From positions 11,458,985-11,522,984 of the forward strand of contig NC_049990.1 in NCBI RefSeq assembly GCF_000003815.2: a stretch of DNA of 64,000 bases, written 5' to 3'. Source of the DNA: Branchiostoma floridae (taxonomy: Eukaryota; Chordata; Leptocardii; Amphioxiformes; Branchiostomatidae). A program made the position numbers and the translations under genes. The stretch's first letter is position 1; each line of letters begins with the position of its first letter. The notes beneath the pieces are model-generated. The model saw only the letters and a program-made list of their open reading frames with translations, had not been told where the DNA came from and searched no databases. Positions 12,136 to 23,432 of the stretch are shown here, one piece after another.

Positions 12136-12854
12136 AAGTAGTAGTACTAAGTAGTTTTCAAAGAAACCCCGCAATAGTAACGTAGGTTTAGAACCCTACC
12201 CTGTATACTGTATGTACATTCAATCACGTTATATTAGTGGTCATTAGTATATTAGAATTCAGATTGTTCATTTGTAATTAGCCCACATTCAATTACTTCA
12301 TGTAAGTACGTTAGTATTTTATTTCGTGCACTCGCAATTGGCCCCGTGGGCATGAATTTGTGATAAAAATCATAATAATAGCTTTATTGCGCAACAACTG
12401 TACAAGGTACAGATCATGGCATCTACTGGCACATATCAACAGTACTATAGGGTTAATCTTCTTAATACAAGAGTGCATAGAATGGGATGAAAAAAGGTCT
12501 TTTACAGTCATTGGATGAATTTCTAGCGTCTAAATATACATAACGATCCGCCCCCTTGCCTTTCTGCGCCACTTGTTCTGTATAACACTTGAGACTCGCC
12601 CACCTGACATAAAGTGGGGCGTGTTTGCAATATACACTGGGGGTCACCCCAACTCGTAACCATGCCAGGTATATTAGAAACAGCTTTTCGGTAACATAAC
12701 TGGAACATGAACAGAGCAATGCACCTAGAGAGTCGGAACAGTTCACTGACCGAGGCTTGAAACAGGATATTGGCATGCCAGCTATGTTAGTTTAGTACAA
12801 ACATGTCATCGTAGTCAACTTACCTCTCCTCGATCTGCGACGTGTACGTAACAT
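7551..12854 (-). CDS. BOK: BOK, Bcl-2-related ovarian killer orthologue (complete)
   Basis: Five coding exons on the minus strand: 12824-12854, 11118-11263, 10553-10678, 8301-8492, 7551-7664. They join in frame to 202 residues (human BOK has 212). The start ATG at 12854 is in a short exon encoding MLRTRRRSRR; the N-terminal helix PTEKSVIDESRQLIRDYI follows. The BH3 region (residues 59-76) reads EVSSQLQKMGGELERMYP; the usual Asp of the LGDE core is Gly69. BH1 is ELFSTGITWARVVAMFAVAG (106-125). BH2 ends in WLVQEGGW at 165, where an intron interrupts, as in other Bcl-2 family genes. A hydrophobic tail (about 180-200) should anchor it in ER or mitochondrial membranes. The family role is a pore-forming effector of apoptosis; BOK is known for acting without BAX or BAK. 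Introns hold microsatellites and inverted repeats. Confidence 0.93.
8083..8240. repeat. Palindromic copy of a dispersed repeat family
   Basis: Two arms of about 70 bp meet head to head around 8151-8159. Both contain the core TTTCGTCAGTG preceded by a TTTCAGATAACATCC block. The same block recurs once in inverted orientation at 26815-27012 and again at 51255-51370, so this is a dispersed family. It lies in the intron between BOK exons four and five. Confidence 0.8.
8551..8745. repeat. Dispersed repeat with TCTG microsatellite, left member of an inverted pair
   Basis: A (TCTG)n tract is followed by TTTGGTATGTG and, further on, CCTTGGTACTGCAGCAGAA. The same order appears on the opposite strand at 9905-10065. 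Both copies are in the BOK intron between exons three and four. Confidence 0.75.
9318..9500. repeat. CCTT microsatellite (polypyrimidine tract)
   Basis: About 180 bp of CCTTCCTT-type repeats with CCTCC and CCAT interruptions, all pyrimidine on the plus strand. It lies in a BOK intron. Long open frames across it are low-complexity artefacts. Confidence 0.95.
9905..10065. repeat. Dispersed repeat, right member of an inverted pair
   Basis: Its reverse complement contains TCTGTCTGACTGTCTGTCTC, then TTTGGTATGTGG and CCTTGGTACTGCAGCAGAA, matching 8551-8745. The two copies face each other 1.2 kb apart within one BOK intron. Confidence 0.72.
12098..12151. repeat. AGT trinucleotide microsatellite
   Basis: An (AGT)n tract with one AGA variant in the first BOK coding intron. 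Non-coding. Confidence 0.93.
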
Positions 12855-12949
12855 GGCGTCCGACTGAGATCCTCTAAGAACCGATTACAAACGCTGTTTA
12901 TACACACAAAACTATCATATCTGGTATCTGTACAAAATACATATTAACT

Positions 12950-13040
12950 GGGCTGCAAGTGGCAAACAGTCGGGAATTGAACCAGGAACCGAGGGCGTTG
13001 AACTGTTGAAGCCACACGTAACACCCACCTACCCCATGAT
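12950..13040 (-). mobile_element. Possible tRNA-derived SINE fragment
   Basis: On the minus strand the segment contains GGTTCAATTCC, a good RNA polymerase III B box, about 30 bases after a weak A-box-like GGTGGGTGTTACG. No tail is clear. It lies upstream of the BOK ATG, inside the presumed 5' untranslated intron. Confidence 0.35.
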
Positions 13041-15120
13041 GTGAAGAGTTGACTTGCAACTGAGCTTCTCTTCCTACGACGTGGCATTATAACGCACAGG
13101 TCACTGCACACGCTAACTGTCCCCTCGGGCGAACTCAGGAACCGCCCCACATGGCACAAGCGAGCATCGTCGGAGCCCTGGCCCTCTCACGGCCGTACGC
13201 AGGTGTTATAGTGCATGGCCTCTTTGTTGGCGGGATGTTTTCTCGGATAACTTGAGACCAAACCACTCCAAACAAAGGAGGTTGAGACCGCGTTGCTTAC
13301 ACACTTAGTAGTGTCACTCACTCTACGTTCTTTCTCTTATACCAAAAAGATTAGACAGTCTTAGTTGCTGTAGCGAAACAATCTTAAGATTACAAGGAGT
13401 TTTGGTAGACGGTGTTAGAGATGGTATTCTTTTGTACAGACGACACCCCTACCGTGTCATCAACATCTTATGCTTGACAAATGAGTACAACAATAAGAAA
13501 AGTCCTTATGATTCCAAGGTGTTTGGCGATTGTTTGCTCAGTAAACATAGAGACAAATTGGCAAAGAAGGCACTGAGAACACACCTCTGTTAACATGTCA
13601 AACATTTAGGACAACTGGCACATCAGCAGTTTGGATGGTTTGGTCATTCACTAAGTCATACTCTTCTGGGACCCTTCAAATGCTATCCAGTCAGAGTGAG
13701 AAACTGCAGACGACAACTTGTTATGTCAACCTACTTATAAGCTTCTCCTGGAAGATACCATCTGTAAAATGCACAAGGGGGGACCTTCACAAATAAAAGA
13801 TTTCTTTCATACTTTAACTAGTAGGCATGTCTGTTGCTGTCAGTGTACATAGTGTATATTTTACAGAAATAAATGTAAGATGATAGATAAAAGGACAGAA
13901 TTCATCAACCCCCGAGGATGACAGTGAACGGACATTGCGCTTTCAGTTTCTTACCCCGCCCCCGTCACACTTATTGGCTGGTCCCTTGACTATTTGAGCA
14001 AGTTCTTTGGCGGAGACTTTAATAGCCATGTTATTGAACTAAGTAAGATTATATGCAAAATGGTTATGGTAAGATTAATGAGGGAGGACGCTGTTATCTG
14101 GCAATTAGCAATGCCATAATTACCTTGTAACAGTACATCTAGTTACGTTATACCAAAGAAATCCTCTACAAGTTACAAGGAAAGCATTCGTGGACTTCTC
14201 TAATTGGTCTATTAGTGATGACATGAAAAGGGTACATTGTACATGTAGACTTGAAAGTTGGATCCGGTGGTTTCATCCGAACACAATGATAACATTTTAA
14301 ACACATGATGAAATACGTAGAATTTTTTACGAGAAATTAAATTTTCCTTGGGACTTTCCACCAATGAAACCGCCGAACCTACGTTGTTTTAAGAGGGGTC
14401 TGTGATAAAATAATCACACAAATATTATCAAATACTAGCTTCAACAAAAGAAGTAGAATCTACAAGCTTCAATCCAGATGTTTCTGACATATTTGATCCT
14501 ACAATTGAAACGAGGCCCAGTAACAAAGGTCGGCTTACCTTACATAACATATCATGATCTATGTCAGATTACTAGTAATTATGGAGAATTGAATTAGCAG
14601 TGCATTGCAATACGTACGCGATATTGCATTTCATGAGCGCTTGAATATTAACACAAACAACGACCTTGATTTGTTCTAATTCGGTGTTAGCAAAATGTAC
14701 TACATTCCAAAACATACAATGGCACACAATGAAATTATGGTAACGGGTAAATCCCATAGCCTTTTTGAGGTAGTCTCTACCAGACTGACTACGATTTGCC
14801 GGGGGCGTTTTTGCTACCAGAGGAGTTGGTCGGCCGCAGAGGGGAAACATAGACCTTAGCGTGGACTGACTCCCCTGGCCAATTTCACAAAATTTTTTTG
14901 GCCGAATTCTACGATCTCTGTACCCTGTAAGAAGGCCTGGTGGAGGCTAGTCTATCCCCCCATAGGAAGGCCTGGTAGAGGCTAACCTTTTAGCCATTCG
15001 ACACCACACCAATGGAGGAACGCTTTGAAAAACGACAACGTTCAAGCTCCTCCCAATGCAGCCCATCCCGCTCTCACGACACCAATGGCGGGAATAGCAG
15101 ACGTCTATATTTAAACTTAC

Positions 15121-15210
15121 CTTGAGACTCAGACGATAAAACAGCAGCCGCCGATTCACGATTGAGTTTTCCCGCCAAACCCGGCGACGTACGCGTTAGT
15201 TTCATGGCAA
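15121..15210 (-). other. BOK: Probable 5' untranslated first exon of BOK
   Basis: On the minus strand a CpG-rich stretch ends at 15121 in CTCAAG followed by a consensus donor GTAAGTTT. It has no ATG upstream of that donor. The BOK start exon has a plausible acceptor (TTCTTAG) with exon start at 12873, 19 bases before its ATG, so the two can be joined by a 2.2-kb intron. The exact transcription start is not visible. Confidence 0.45.
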
Positions 15211-15220
15211 ATCCAGCACT

Positions 15221-16817
15221 GAAAGTCTTCTGAATAGTTTCACAAACAAATGTCTTCGACTAGTTTTAACAAAGACAGTGGCTTGGTAGTATAATTCAGT
15301 ACAACTGACGGGGTAGCTTGTAGCGATAGTAGATCAGCTAGCTACCCTCGCTGAATAATGGAGTCCAAATCACGATCCAATACCCCCTTACAAGGACGAT
15401 TACCGTTACCACTAAATCAAATTAAAACCCCATTAGTGAGTGGTGGGGGTCACACGATATGCCGATATGAGTGTCACTTCAATGCCACTCGTACGGCTAC
15501 AGCCTATGCGCGAGATATGACGACCAAAAAGTATTATTAATATTCAATATCTCTTCAGAACGCAGACAATTAGGGAATATGGCATATGACCCTTGTGTGA
15601 ATTTTCAAGATAGGCGTAGGCGTGCCTTTTGAATTTATGTCCCTGAGTTGTGGACTATATATACTTAAGCCAGGTATCACTACAGGTGGTCACTGAAAAT
15701 CATTACACAAAAGTAGCCAGCGACTCATAGATATTTATAGGATAAAATTCGAACTTTAAGAAAAAATAGCGTTGATCGTAAAAAAATAAGTAGTAAGAAT
15801 TAGTATTGAATCATATTTATGTTGAATCCACCTCCTCAAGAAATGGGGAAAAATTGACACATGCACAAAATTCGATCATGATATTTTCCTGTCGCGTCAG
15901 GGTAGAGATAATGCATGTGCGTTACCGTCAAAATCCGCAAGATGTCAACACATTCCAGCACGCTTTAACTTCACATGCCGTGTACATAACCCCTCAGGCT
16001 TTACTACACCAGTTACAACAACTTGCCGTCTTCTATTATCAATGAATACACAAGCTGTTTTCACTCCGTGCTCCATTCATTGTTCGCATATCTGAGAATG
16101 GACAAAGCTTTCACAATGGACAACCTTCACCTAGCCTGAGTATCGTCCTTCGTAGTGACCGCTGGCTCACGACTTTCGCTTGCTCCGGATCCGTGGTTAG
16201 CAAGTGAAAGTCGCGAGCCAGGGGTCACTACGGAGGATGATACTCAGGCTAACCTTCACCCACATGTGTAGTATTGTTCCAGAGGGTGTGGTGGCCACGT
16301 CTATACTTCTAGAGCGTTTAAGTACTGGTACAATATCGACCCGAAATTGTAGGGTTTACATCCACTTACAGGTTAGATTACCATGGCTAAAGCAACATCA
16401 AAGTTTTGTGATATCTTGTGTTGTATTGTTTGGATTGATCTTACAAGACACGGTTGAGTGTTTTCGTAGTGTGTTTGTGTCATGGTAGATGAAACACGGC
16501 CTCTTTTTATCAAGGACGTTTGCCGCTCTGTTCTTTAAGTTGGAAGGGACGTTAGGATGTAGCATTCAATTCAGGATTCAGTAAGAAATAAAACGATGAG
16601 TACAAAGGTATAAGAGTATTAGAAACAGTTGGGTGGAATGATCATAGTTTTCAGCGATGGCAGACAATTGATTGTACGCAAACATTAGAGATACATTTCA
16701 TTTATGATACTTTGGAGGTGAATTTTCTCACGGTTTCGTAGACTTTTACTTAGACCTACGTCATATTTTCAAACCGGGGCCGGGCCGGGCAGCTTTTGAA
16801 ACGAAAAGTATGATTGA
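15221..16817. other. Intergenic region upstream of BOK; no gene seen
   Basis: Apart from a fold-back element at 16132-16250 this stretch contains no recognised coding segment. The open frames are short, without domains or splice-supported extensions. Confidence 0.5.
16132..16250. mobile_element. Fold-back transposable element with 10-bp target duplication
   Basis: Arms 16132-16184 and 16199-16251 are near-perfect reverse complements, about 53 bp each, with a 14-bp loop. The ends read TAGCCTGAGTATC and its complement. The element is flanked on both sides by AACCTTCACC (16122-16131 and 16251-16260), a 10-bp direct repeat expected of a target-site duplication. It has no coding capacity, so it would be a non-autonomous DNA transposon; a 9-10-bp duplication suits a Mutator-like source. 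Confidence 0.85.
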
Positions 16818-16917
16818 NNNNNNNNNNNNNNNNNNNNNNNNNNNNNNNNNNNNNNNNNNNNNNNNNNNNNNNNNNNNNNNNNNNNNNNNNNNNNNNNNNN
16901 NNNNNNNNNNNNNNNNN
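16818..16917. other. Assembly gap (100 N)
   Basis: A run of exactly 100 unknown bases, the conventional size for a gap of unknown length. It cuts the coding exon at 16918-17165. Confidence 0.99.
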
Positions 16918-17165
16918 TTTATAGTGTCGGGCACGTCCAACGCGTACTGTCGTAAATCCAGTGCTGCGTCCTTCACATTCCTAAGCCAGTCCTTAACGCT
17001 GAACTCCCGCAGGAATGTCCGTACACGTGCCGATACACCTCTACCCTCCTCTCCCGTACAGTCTGTACTCTCCTCTCCTTCTCCGCCGTCAGAATTGTGC
17101 TCTTCCTCCTCGTCCAGAGAAGACAAGGCATGGTCTATGCCGTCTTCCCCTCCTATGGGATCCAT
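16918..17165 (-). CDS. Unrecognised protein, first coding exon, cut by an assembly gap
   Basis: The minus-strand frame starts at ATG 17165 and runs 82 codons to the gap without a stop. Residues 1-45 are very acidic (LDEEEEHNSDGGEGEES). From about residue 46 a basic amphipathic stretch follows (VRTFLREFSVKDWLRNVKDA), then LRQYALDVPDTI at the gap. Composition and codon use look like a real exon. An acidic N-terminus followed by an amphipathic helix would suit a membrane-associated protein, but that is a guess. I do not recognise the family. The frame does not supply a missing N-terminus for BOK, which has its own ATG. A minus-strand donor (GACTGGACAG before GTATGT, near 18331) could end an upstream untranslated exon. 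Confidence 0.55.
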
Positions 17166-20100
17166 TGCACAGTCTTACAAACGTGCTTCTGAAACAACAG
17201 TCACTCGTCAGAAAGCTCCCGTGTCGTCTGCTATCTTAGAATCCAGGCTGGTCCGCCAATACAACATTCCTCTCTGAAGATATGCCCTTCCTCTAGCCAT
17301 ATATAGTTGTCGGCGTTTTCACGCGTTGTTCTGTCTTTACTTGACTGCGATCTCTCTTGACCCAAGCTGTAAAACTACAATATGAACGCTCTGGCTGAAG
17401 GCCCATTTACTCAAGTGTAGGGGTAGCAAAAGATCACTGAAGTATACTAAACGTACAGCGCCCACTGGAGGTATTGAGCCTAATTAACGACATGTACTCA
17501 ACAGTTGTCGTCCATGTAGGGCTCGTATCAGAGTTGGTTATCTTGGCAAACAGTAGTTGTTATGTTTGTATAGCGTCAGGGAGTAAAGGTCGAGTGCTAC
17601 CTGGGTGGCACAGAGGTCACCAGAACTTTGGCCAAATGCTTATTTTGTTATGGCCCCCAAAAAGCTCAGACGACTAGGTTACAGTGTTCTTGTATATTTT
17701 TTCTGATGAGTATTTAGCTACACCCACTCGAATAGCGACTTTTAAACCACAACCATCAATTTCGGCTTGTCTTAAATATTTTATGGCCTGCTGATATATA
17801 AGCTACTGTACTGCAACGTGGCTTTCCGGTAGTCTGGGATGTTTTATTTTGCTTTGAAACGTACCATTTGAAACGTACCATTTGAAACGAACCATTTGAC
17901 ATTCCACACAAGACAAAGTATGTAAAATAATGCTACTATTTACACTGACAGATACAGAGTCATAGTAATGATTTTAACGGCCGCCGATTTCTTACATCGC
18001 CTTCATAGACATCATATCCAGAAACGTGGTTGTTACTTTTGTCCCGAAGAAAACGTCACGAAAATATGCTTAGATAGTGAGCTATAAAGCACTTTATCCT
18101 TCAAATGTGTATAGACCGCGAGCCAGAATTGTGGTTGGGTCTTGGGCTTGATCATTAAACATTTCTGGCGTAATAATTCAATATGAATCGATTTTAAGTC
18201 ACCTATGTAAACAGGTAAACATTCTACAGACCACAGAAACTAAAGATCCAGCCCTGTTCGACTTACCTGTAGAACGTGGTAGCAACAATCAACAAGAATA
18301 CCACCAACAGGTGTGTTTACTAGTGACATACCTGTCCAGTCTAGGGCGTCTAGGTGTTGTCCTCCCTCTTCTTGCGTGTTAGTACAACTTGTAAAAATCA
18401 AGCAAATCTCGTATCCGGTGGAACGCACGCATTTAGACACGCGACGCACGGTTCACGTAGATGTTATGTTGACCAACTGTCACTGTTTCAATTTTTCAAA
18501 CTCTTGTTGTTGGGAGCAACTGTCAATATTAGCCCCGTGCGGGGGTGTGGGGTGTGAGAAGGGTAAGTGATAAGATTCCCCTTGTATGGTGGGTGTCACA
18601 CTATTTTTTTTTTCAAGACAACGCCTTAAACCCGAATGTATCTCCAAAAAAGATACAATTATAAACTACAATGTCAAAGTATTTTGAATGTTGAAATATA
18701 TATCTAGTGTGAAACGTTCATAGAGTTCTTACACAAAATATTTGTTTAATTCTATATCGCCAGAAAAAAAAAGCAGCTACGATTTTGACCGTCTACAACC
18801 ATTAAATTGTAATCTCTTCAACATCGTTTAAAACACACATTGAAAATTGATATCTAAAATGTTTTGGGGCCTCAAAACTATTCAAGGAATGACTATGAAC
18901 GTACACGTGTAGTGGCTTACAAAGTATAACGCTGTGTTGAAATAGCAAACGCTTGTTAAATTCTTCCATCAGAACTGAACATAATTTTTGATAAGAGAAG
19001 TTCTAAACATGTGAGACGACCCCGGCTTGTGTTCTCCAAACGTATACCGGTACCGACACATTGTGGTTTTGCAAACGCTTGTTAAAATCTTCCATCAGAA
19101 CTGAACATAATTTTTGCTAAGAGAACTTTTAAACATGTGAGACGACCCCGGCTGGTGTTCTCCAAACGTATACCGACACATTGTGTACGGATCCGTGTGT
19201 AGGGCGGCCCTACCACCAGCTGCCACTAGAAAAGGTACATGGCACAAACAAAGGGCGATGTGTGGATATTAGTTTGATGTGTTTTCGTTTGGACGTAAAT
19301 TGTCCGGAAGGCATTTGAGGGCTGAGTCAATATGCAAGTAGCTCTTTAGTCGTGACAAATTTCAGATTTCGTACGGACGCTGTCACGATTTTTTTTTGAC
19401 GCACGATTTTAATAAGGAAATGACAACTGGCGATTGACAAGGATTAAGGAAAACTTTTTCCGTCACAAGTCGACTAAAATTCAAACTTTGTACGACACAT
19501 ACTAGTACTCAATTGTCGTCAGTTTGTCGCTGTATGACGTATGTGTCATGGGCTTAACAGACTTCACGTTAATGGGCAAGAAAGCATTTTTGGCACGGGT
19601 TTCGGAGTATACAGAGGGAATATACAGAAGAAAGTGTCCGAAATGTTTATTGGCACGTGCCTACGGTAGCCTGACTAAAATCGTGGGAGAGGTTGTCACA
19701 ATAACACAAGCTAGTGCCTACGGCCGCAACTATTGCTGCAGTGCTGCACATTGTCCGCAAGGTGGCGCCTCTTAAACATTGCACATAAATGTGGCATTGC
19801 TATTCTGGAAATGTTAAAATAACATTGAAATGATTTGACCTTGTTCTATTGCTTTTGTGGTCTATTTGTTGTTTTGTCACTTCACTCGTTTTCTGTAAGC
19901 TACACATAATAGATTTTCCAAAACATAGAAGCAGACGTAGCCATAGACAAAATATTCACCTTTATTCTCACTGAGAACATTTTACTCTTACTTTACTATA
20001 CTATACAATTAAGTAATTACCACCTCCAGTGATACTGTATACTGCATAAGAATAGCAAGGATGAAATCTCATAATTCTAAGCTGGCAAGCAAAAATGGCT

Positions 20101-20562
20101 ATATTGTGTCGGGCTTTATTTGAACTGAGACCAATTGTAACAATTCAGAAAAAAACGATAACATTTTGTCCCTTAAGCCTTCATGTGTCAGTATGTGTTT
20201 GTATTGGATCGTGGGTACTAAAGGGTAGATCCATATGTAATAGTAAATCAACACTTCAAAGGGTTGAATTACTGGCAAGCTGGACAATTACACTTTAAGA
20301 AGAGCTATATACAGAAAGCTAACAGAATCTGAAAGCACTTTCAATACTTGAGGCACTTGCACAAAGTTCCAGTTCTATCCACCTCCTTACACTTGCCAAA
20401 TATTGTTTTTCTATGCACTATAAAAGCCACTTGAAAGGTCCTTAAATGTTTAAACCAAATTAATCCATCTCTATGAAGGATATTGCTGCACAGTGTAAAC
20501 AATAGCACTAGAAGACAACATTCTGTTCTGTTATTTCCTGTTTTGACCGTGATATCAATACA
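17166..20562. other. Intergenic region; tandem duplication, no gene seen
   Basis: The left part should hold the promoter of the unrecognised gene ending at 17165. The right end should hold the EPSTI1 3' untranslated region, with candidate polyadenylation signals on the minus strand at 20115-20120 and 19961-19966. Open frames at 18240-18570 and 19524-19775 show no recognisable domain. Confidence 0.5.
18948..19182. repeat. Two-copy tandem duplication, about 120 bp unit
   Basis: The segment starting GCAAACGCTTGTTAAA at about 18948 is repeated from about 19072 with only a few differences, ending in the same GTATACC and CGACACATTGTG. The first copy has an additional CGGTAC before the end. Confidence 0.92.
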
Positions 20563-23432
20563 CTAAACTTTAAGTAAGGCAATAGCTTCATCTAAGTCAC
20601 CATCAGTGCTTTGTAGGATTTCTGACAACATCTGTATGTCATAATTGGGGTAAAGGTCACGTAGTTCTGCAAGTGGATTTTCCTCCCCCTCAAAAGCTCC
20701 CTCCTCCTGCTCCTCTTCGACTACTTCCTTTCTGTCATGGCTGCCACCTGTAGGCAGAGATGTCAGTGTTTCGTCATTTTTTGTCATGTGCAAAATAACA
20801 ATCAAGTAATGCTGTTATTTAGTTCATTTGTGTATAGTATTGCCATGTATCTCAATTGGTAGTAGTCTCACTGTTGAGCTCCTGGTTCCAACAAGTACGT
20901 TCAGGTAACTGCGAGACCCTGTTTCGAATCCAGGGAAGATTATCCTGTTTGGAGCTGCACTGTCTTTCGGAAGGGACGTAAAATGGTGTGTGTGTGTGTG
21001 TGTGTGTGGTCTGTGTTCAAGGAGGTGCCTCGAATATGTTACAACAACCTCATTACTTAGATAGGTATCTACTGTGTGTAACAATACAACATGGTGACAG
21101 TTGTACTACTACTACTATGGTATATGAACAACTACCTGCAGTACTCCTGACACCTGCATGGGGTCTCCCTCCCTTCTGTTGTGCCTCCAGTCTATCCAGA
21201 AAAGCCTGATTCTTTCTGCAGGAGAGAAAAACAAAATTTCATTGGCATATAAAAGAACATGGCACCTATAACATCTCTTAAAACTACAACTATAACAAAA
21301 GTGTCCAGTTTTGGACAAATATTTGGAACATGAAATGCTGAAATCAAAAATAGCAAAACTAACAATGAGGATTGTAATTGACACTTACTGTCTGTGGTCT
21401 TCTGCCCACTTCTTTTCTCTTTCCTTGGTCTCTTTCTTTTGTCTTACTTCTTTCTTCTGAGCCTGGGATGACATGAAAAATAAAAATTTTCTTTTGATAT
21501 ACCATCATGTATGGCATATCAAAATTTGAACAATGAAACAAACAAACAAACAAACAAGCAAATAAATAGTTATTCATATCTGTAGTATCTTCTTTATAGA
21601 AAATGTTATATTTGTTATTGTTATTGTTTATTTGCTATACAATAGTTCATTTATGCTACATTCTCAACCTTTCTATGTACATGTACTTGTGAAATACTGT
21701 TATGCAGTGCTATGCAGTGCCATATAATTCTGCAAGGTGGGGTTCCTGCATATTGAAACCAGGAACATTACTGTTGGGATACTTAATGTGCTTATCTTAT
21801 ATCACTTTCCTACCTGTCCTCTGTAGTAGTCCTTTTTCATCTGTATTTGTTTATCTTCCTGTTGTTTCTGGGTTTGTCTATATTGTTCTCTCTTGTCCTG
21901 AAAATGTAAATACTATGAAATCACTTTCCACGCACTGGCAAAATAATATGTAACTAAGAAAAAGCCTTCTGAAAATACAATGTATTAGCATTAGAATGGA
22001 AACTAGAAGTTCTGAGAATACCGTGCACTCTTTGCCCTACTGCGTCCAGCTTTTAATTTTTTTGGTAACACTCATTGTTTGGGAGCGACACATTTATTTT
22101 CACATGTTATTTTGAGCTTACAAATATAACGTTACAACAACATTTTCATCTCACGGGAAAGGGCAGCGAAAACCTCCTTTGGGCTTAATTAATTTTCAAG
22201 ATCTGACTGCCTTGGTCTGCCAAAAATACCAGCTGGCACCCAGGGTCCTGGAGACAGACCTGCTGTCATCTGATGTACTCACCCTCATGTTCATCTTCTG
22301 CCTCCTGTCCTCCTGTGCTTGTTGTCTCCTGACTTCATCTTCAGGTATGTTTGGTCCACCTGTATATTTACAACAGGCTCTAACTTTATCCTTTTGTAAA
22401 TTTTTAACAAAATTTTAACATGGAATTATGAAAAACATCAAAATGGATGTGACATACTGCAATTCTATTCAAAGGCTGACCCTCAATCCAGCCTTTAAGA
22501 TAACATGTAACACTTACAGATTTGTCTTGTGATTTTCATTGAAAAAACAAACAAACATCATAACACAGCTTACCTACAGTACCAACATACGAGAAGTTTG
22601 CAGGTCTTCTGCTCTCTTTGTGCTTCTGGTAGGCTTCCAGTTCTTTCTGTCCTTCTGTTGATTTGAATATATAGAAGACAGACTGCATCATTGCATTGTG
22701 AAATACTTTTAACCTGCAGCTGCTTGCAACTTTCAAATAACTTAACAAGGCTAAATTGAAGGTGAGACTAAGAGATTAAAGTGAAGACCTATTGTGCACA
22801 TTTGAAATAATGTTGTGATTTCTTTAATATTGTTATATAGTTTTTACACACAGAAAATGAAAAATGAAACTTAACACTTGTTTTAAAGATGGTTTGAATA
22901 TCTTACGTTTTAAGACACTCTGCCTTTTCTTCTCATTTGGTACCACCAAGGTGTAGCCGTCTCCTCTGGAAAAAAAATTAACCCCCAAAGATCAGTTGAG
23001 ACATGAACGTCACAGTTTCAACAACAAACGGAGTTACCGGTAATAGAAAAATTCTCCGTCAAATCATATAGCTTTAGATAGATATCAACATAATATTTGT
23101 CTTGAAAATGATTCATGACACTTGGCGTCTGAGTCTATGCATGATGACTTTCGAAACCTGTAATTTCGCTCACACCTTTTGAACCTTTCGTCGGGTATTG
23201 CGTTGCCATTTCCCTCAGTCTGCTGACCAGTAGCCTCCTGGTGTCCAGTTCCTCCGGACACAGTTCTGTCCCTCGGTCTGGCCCCCTGTCCTATGTCTCG
23301 GTAGCTCGGTCCCTGGTTACCAGGCGCCCCCCTCCCCCTTCCTCTCCCCACACCGCGGCCAGGACTCGCCCCTTCCATACCCGGACGCTGTTGTTTAGCG
23401 TTCGTAGGCCGCACAGTGAACGATCGACTCAT
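20563..23432 (-). CDS. EPSTI1: EPSTI1-like coiled-coil protein with C-terminal CUE-like domain (complete)
   Basis: Eight minus-strand exons join in frame into 298 residues: 23176-23432, 22907-22965, 22574-22654, 22283-22359, 21814-21897, 21389-21462, 21136-21215, 20563-20747. Residues 1-85 are Gly/Arg-rich (GRGVGRGRGRG). The EPSTI1 signature follows: GDGYTLVVPNEKKRQ (87-101) matches the vertebrate YTLIAPN block. A charged coiled coil spans about 107-211, and KNQAFLDRLEAQQKGG (212-227) matches the vertebrate NNAFLDRL block. The last exon is acidic, then NPLAELRDLYPNYDIQMLSE through AIALLKV (261-298), which fits a CUE domain: LYP in place of MFP and a terminal di-leucine. Human EPSTI1 is interferon-induced and not known for a CUE domain. 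An upstream in-frame ATG at 23594 would add about 54 residues; 23432 is preferred because the additional part looks non-conserved. Confidence 0.85.
20846..21020 (+). mobile_element. tRNA-derived SINE in an EPSTI1 intron
   Basis: An A-box-like TCTCAATTGGTAGTAGTC (near 20848-20868) is followed about 55 bases later by the B box GTTTCGAATCC (20921-20931). After that comes a conserved-looking GTCTTTCGGAAGGGACGT block and a (GT)n tail. It is inserted between the last two EPSTI1 exons, antisense to the gene. Confidence 0.72.

Noticed and set aside
16918-17165. Alternative N-terminal exon of BOK
   Set aside because: BOK has its own start exon in phase at 12854 matching the family length, and this sequence has no Bcl-2-like features.
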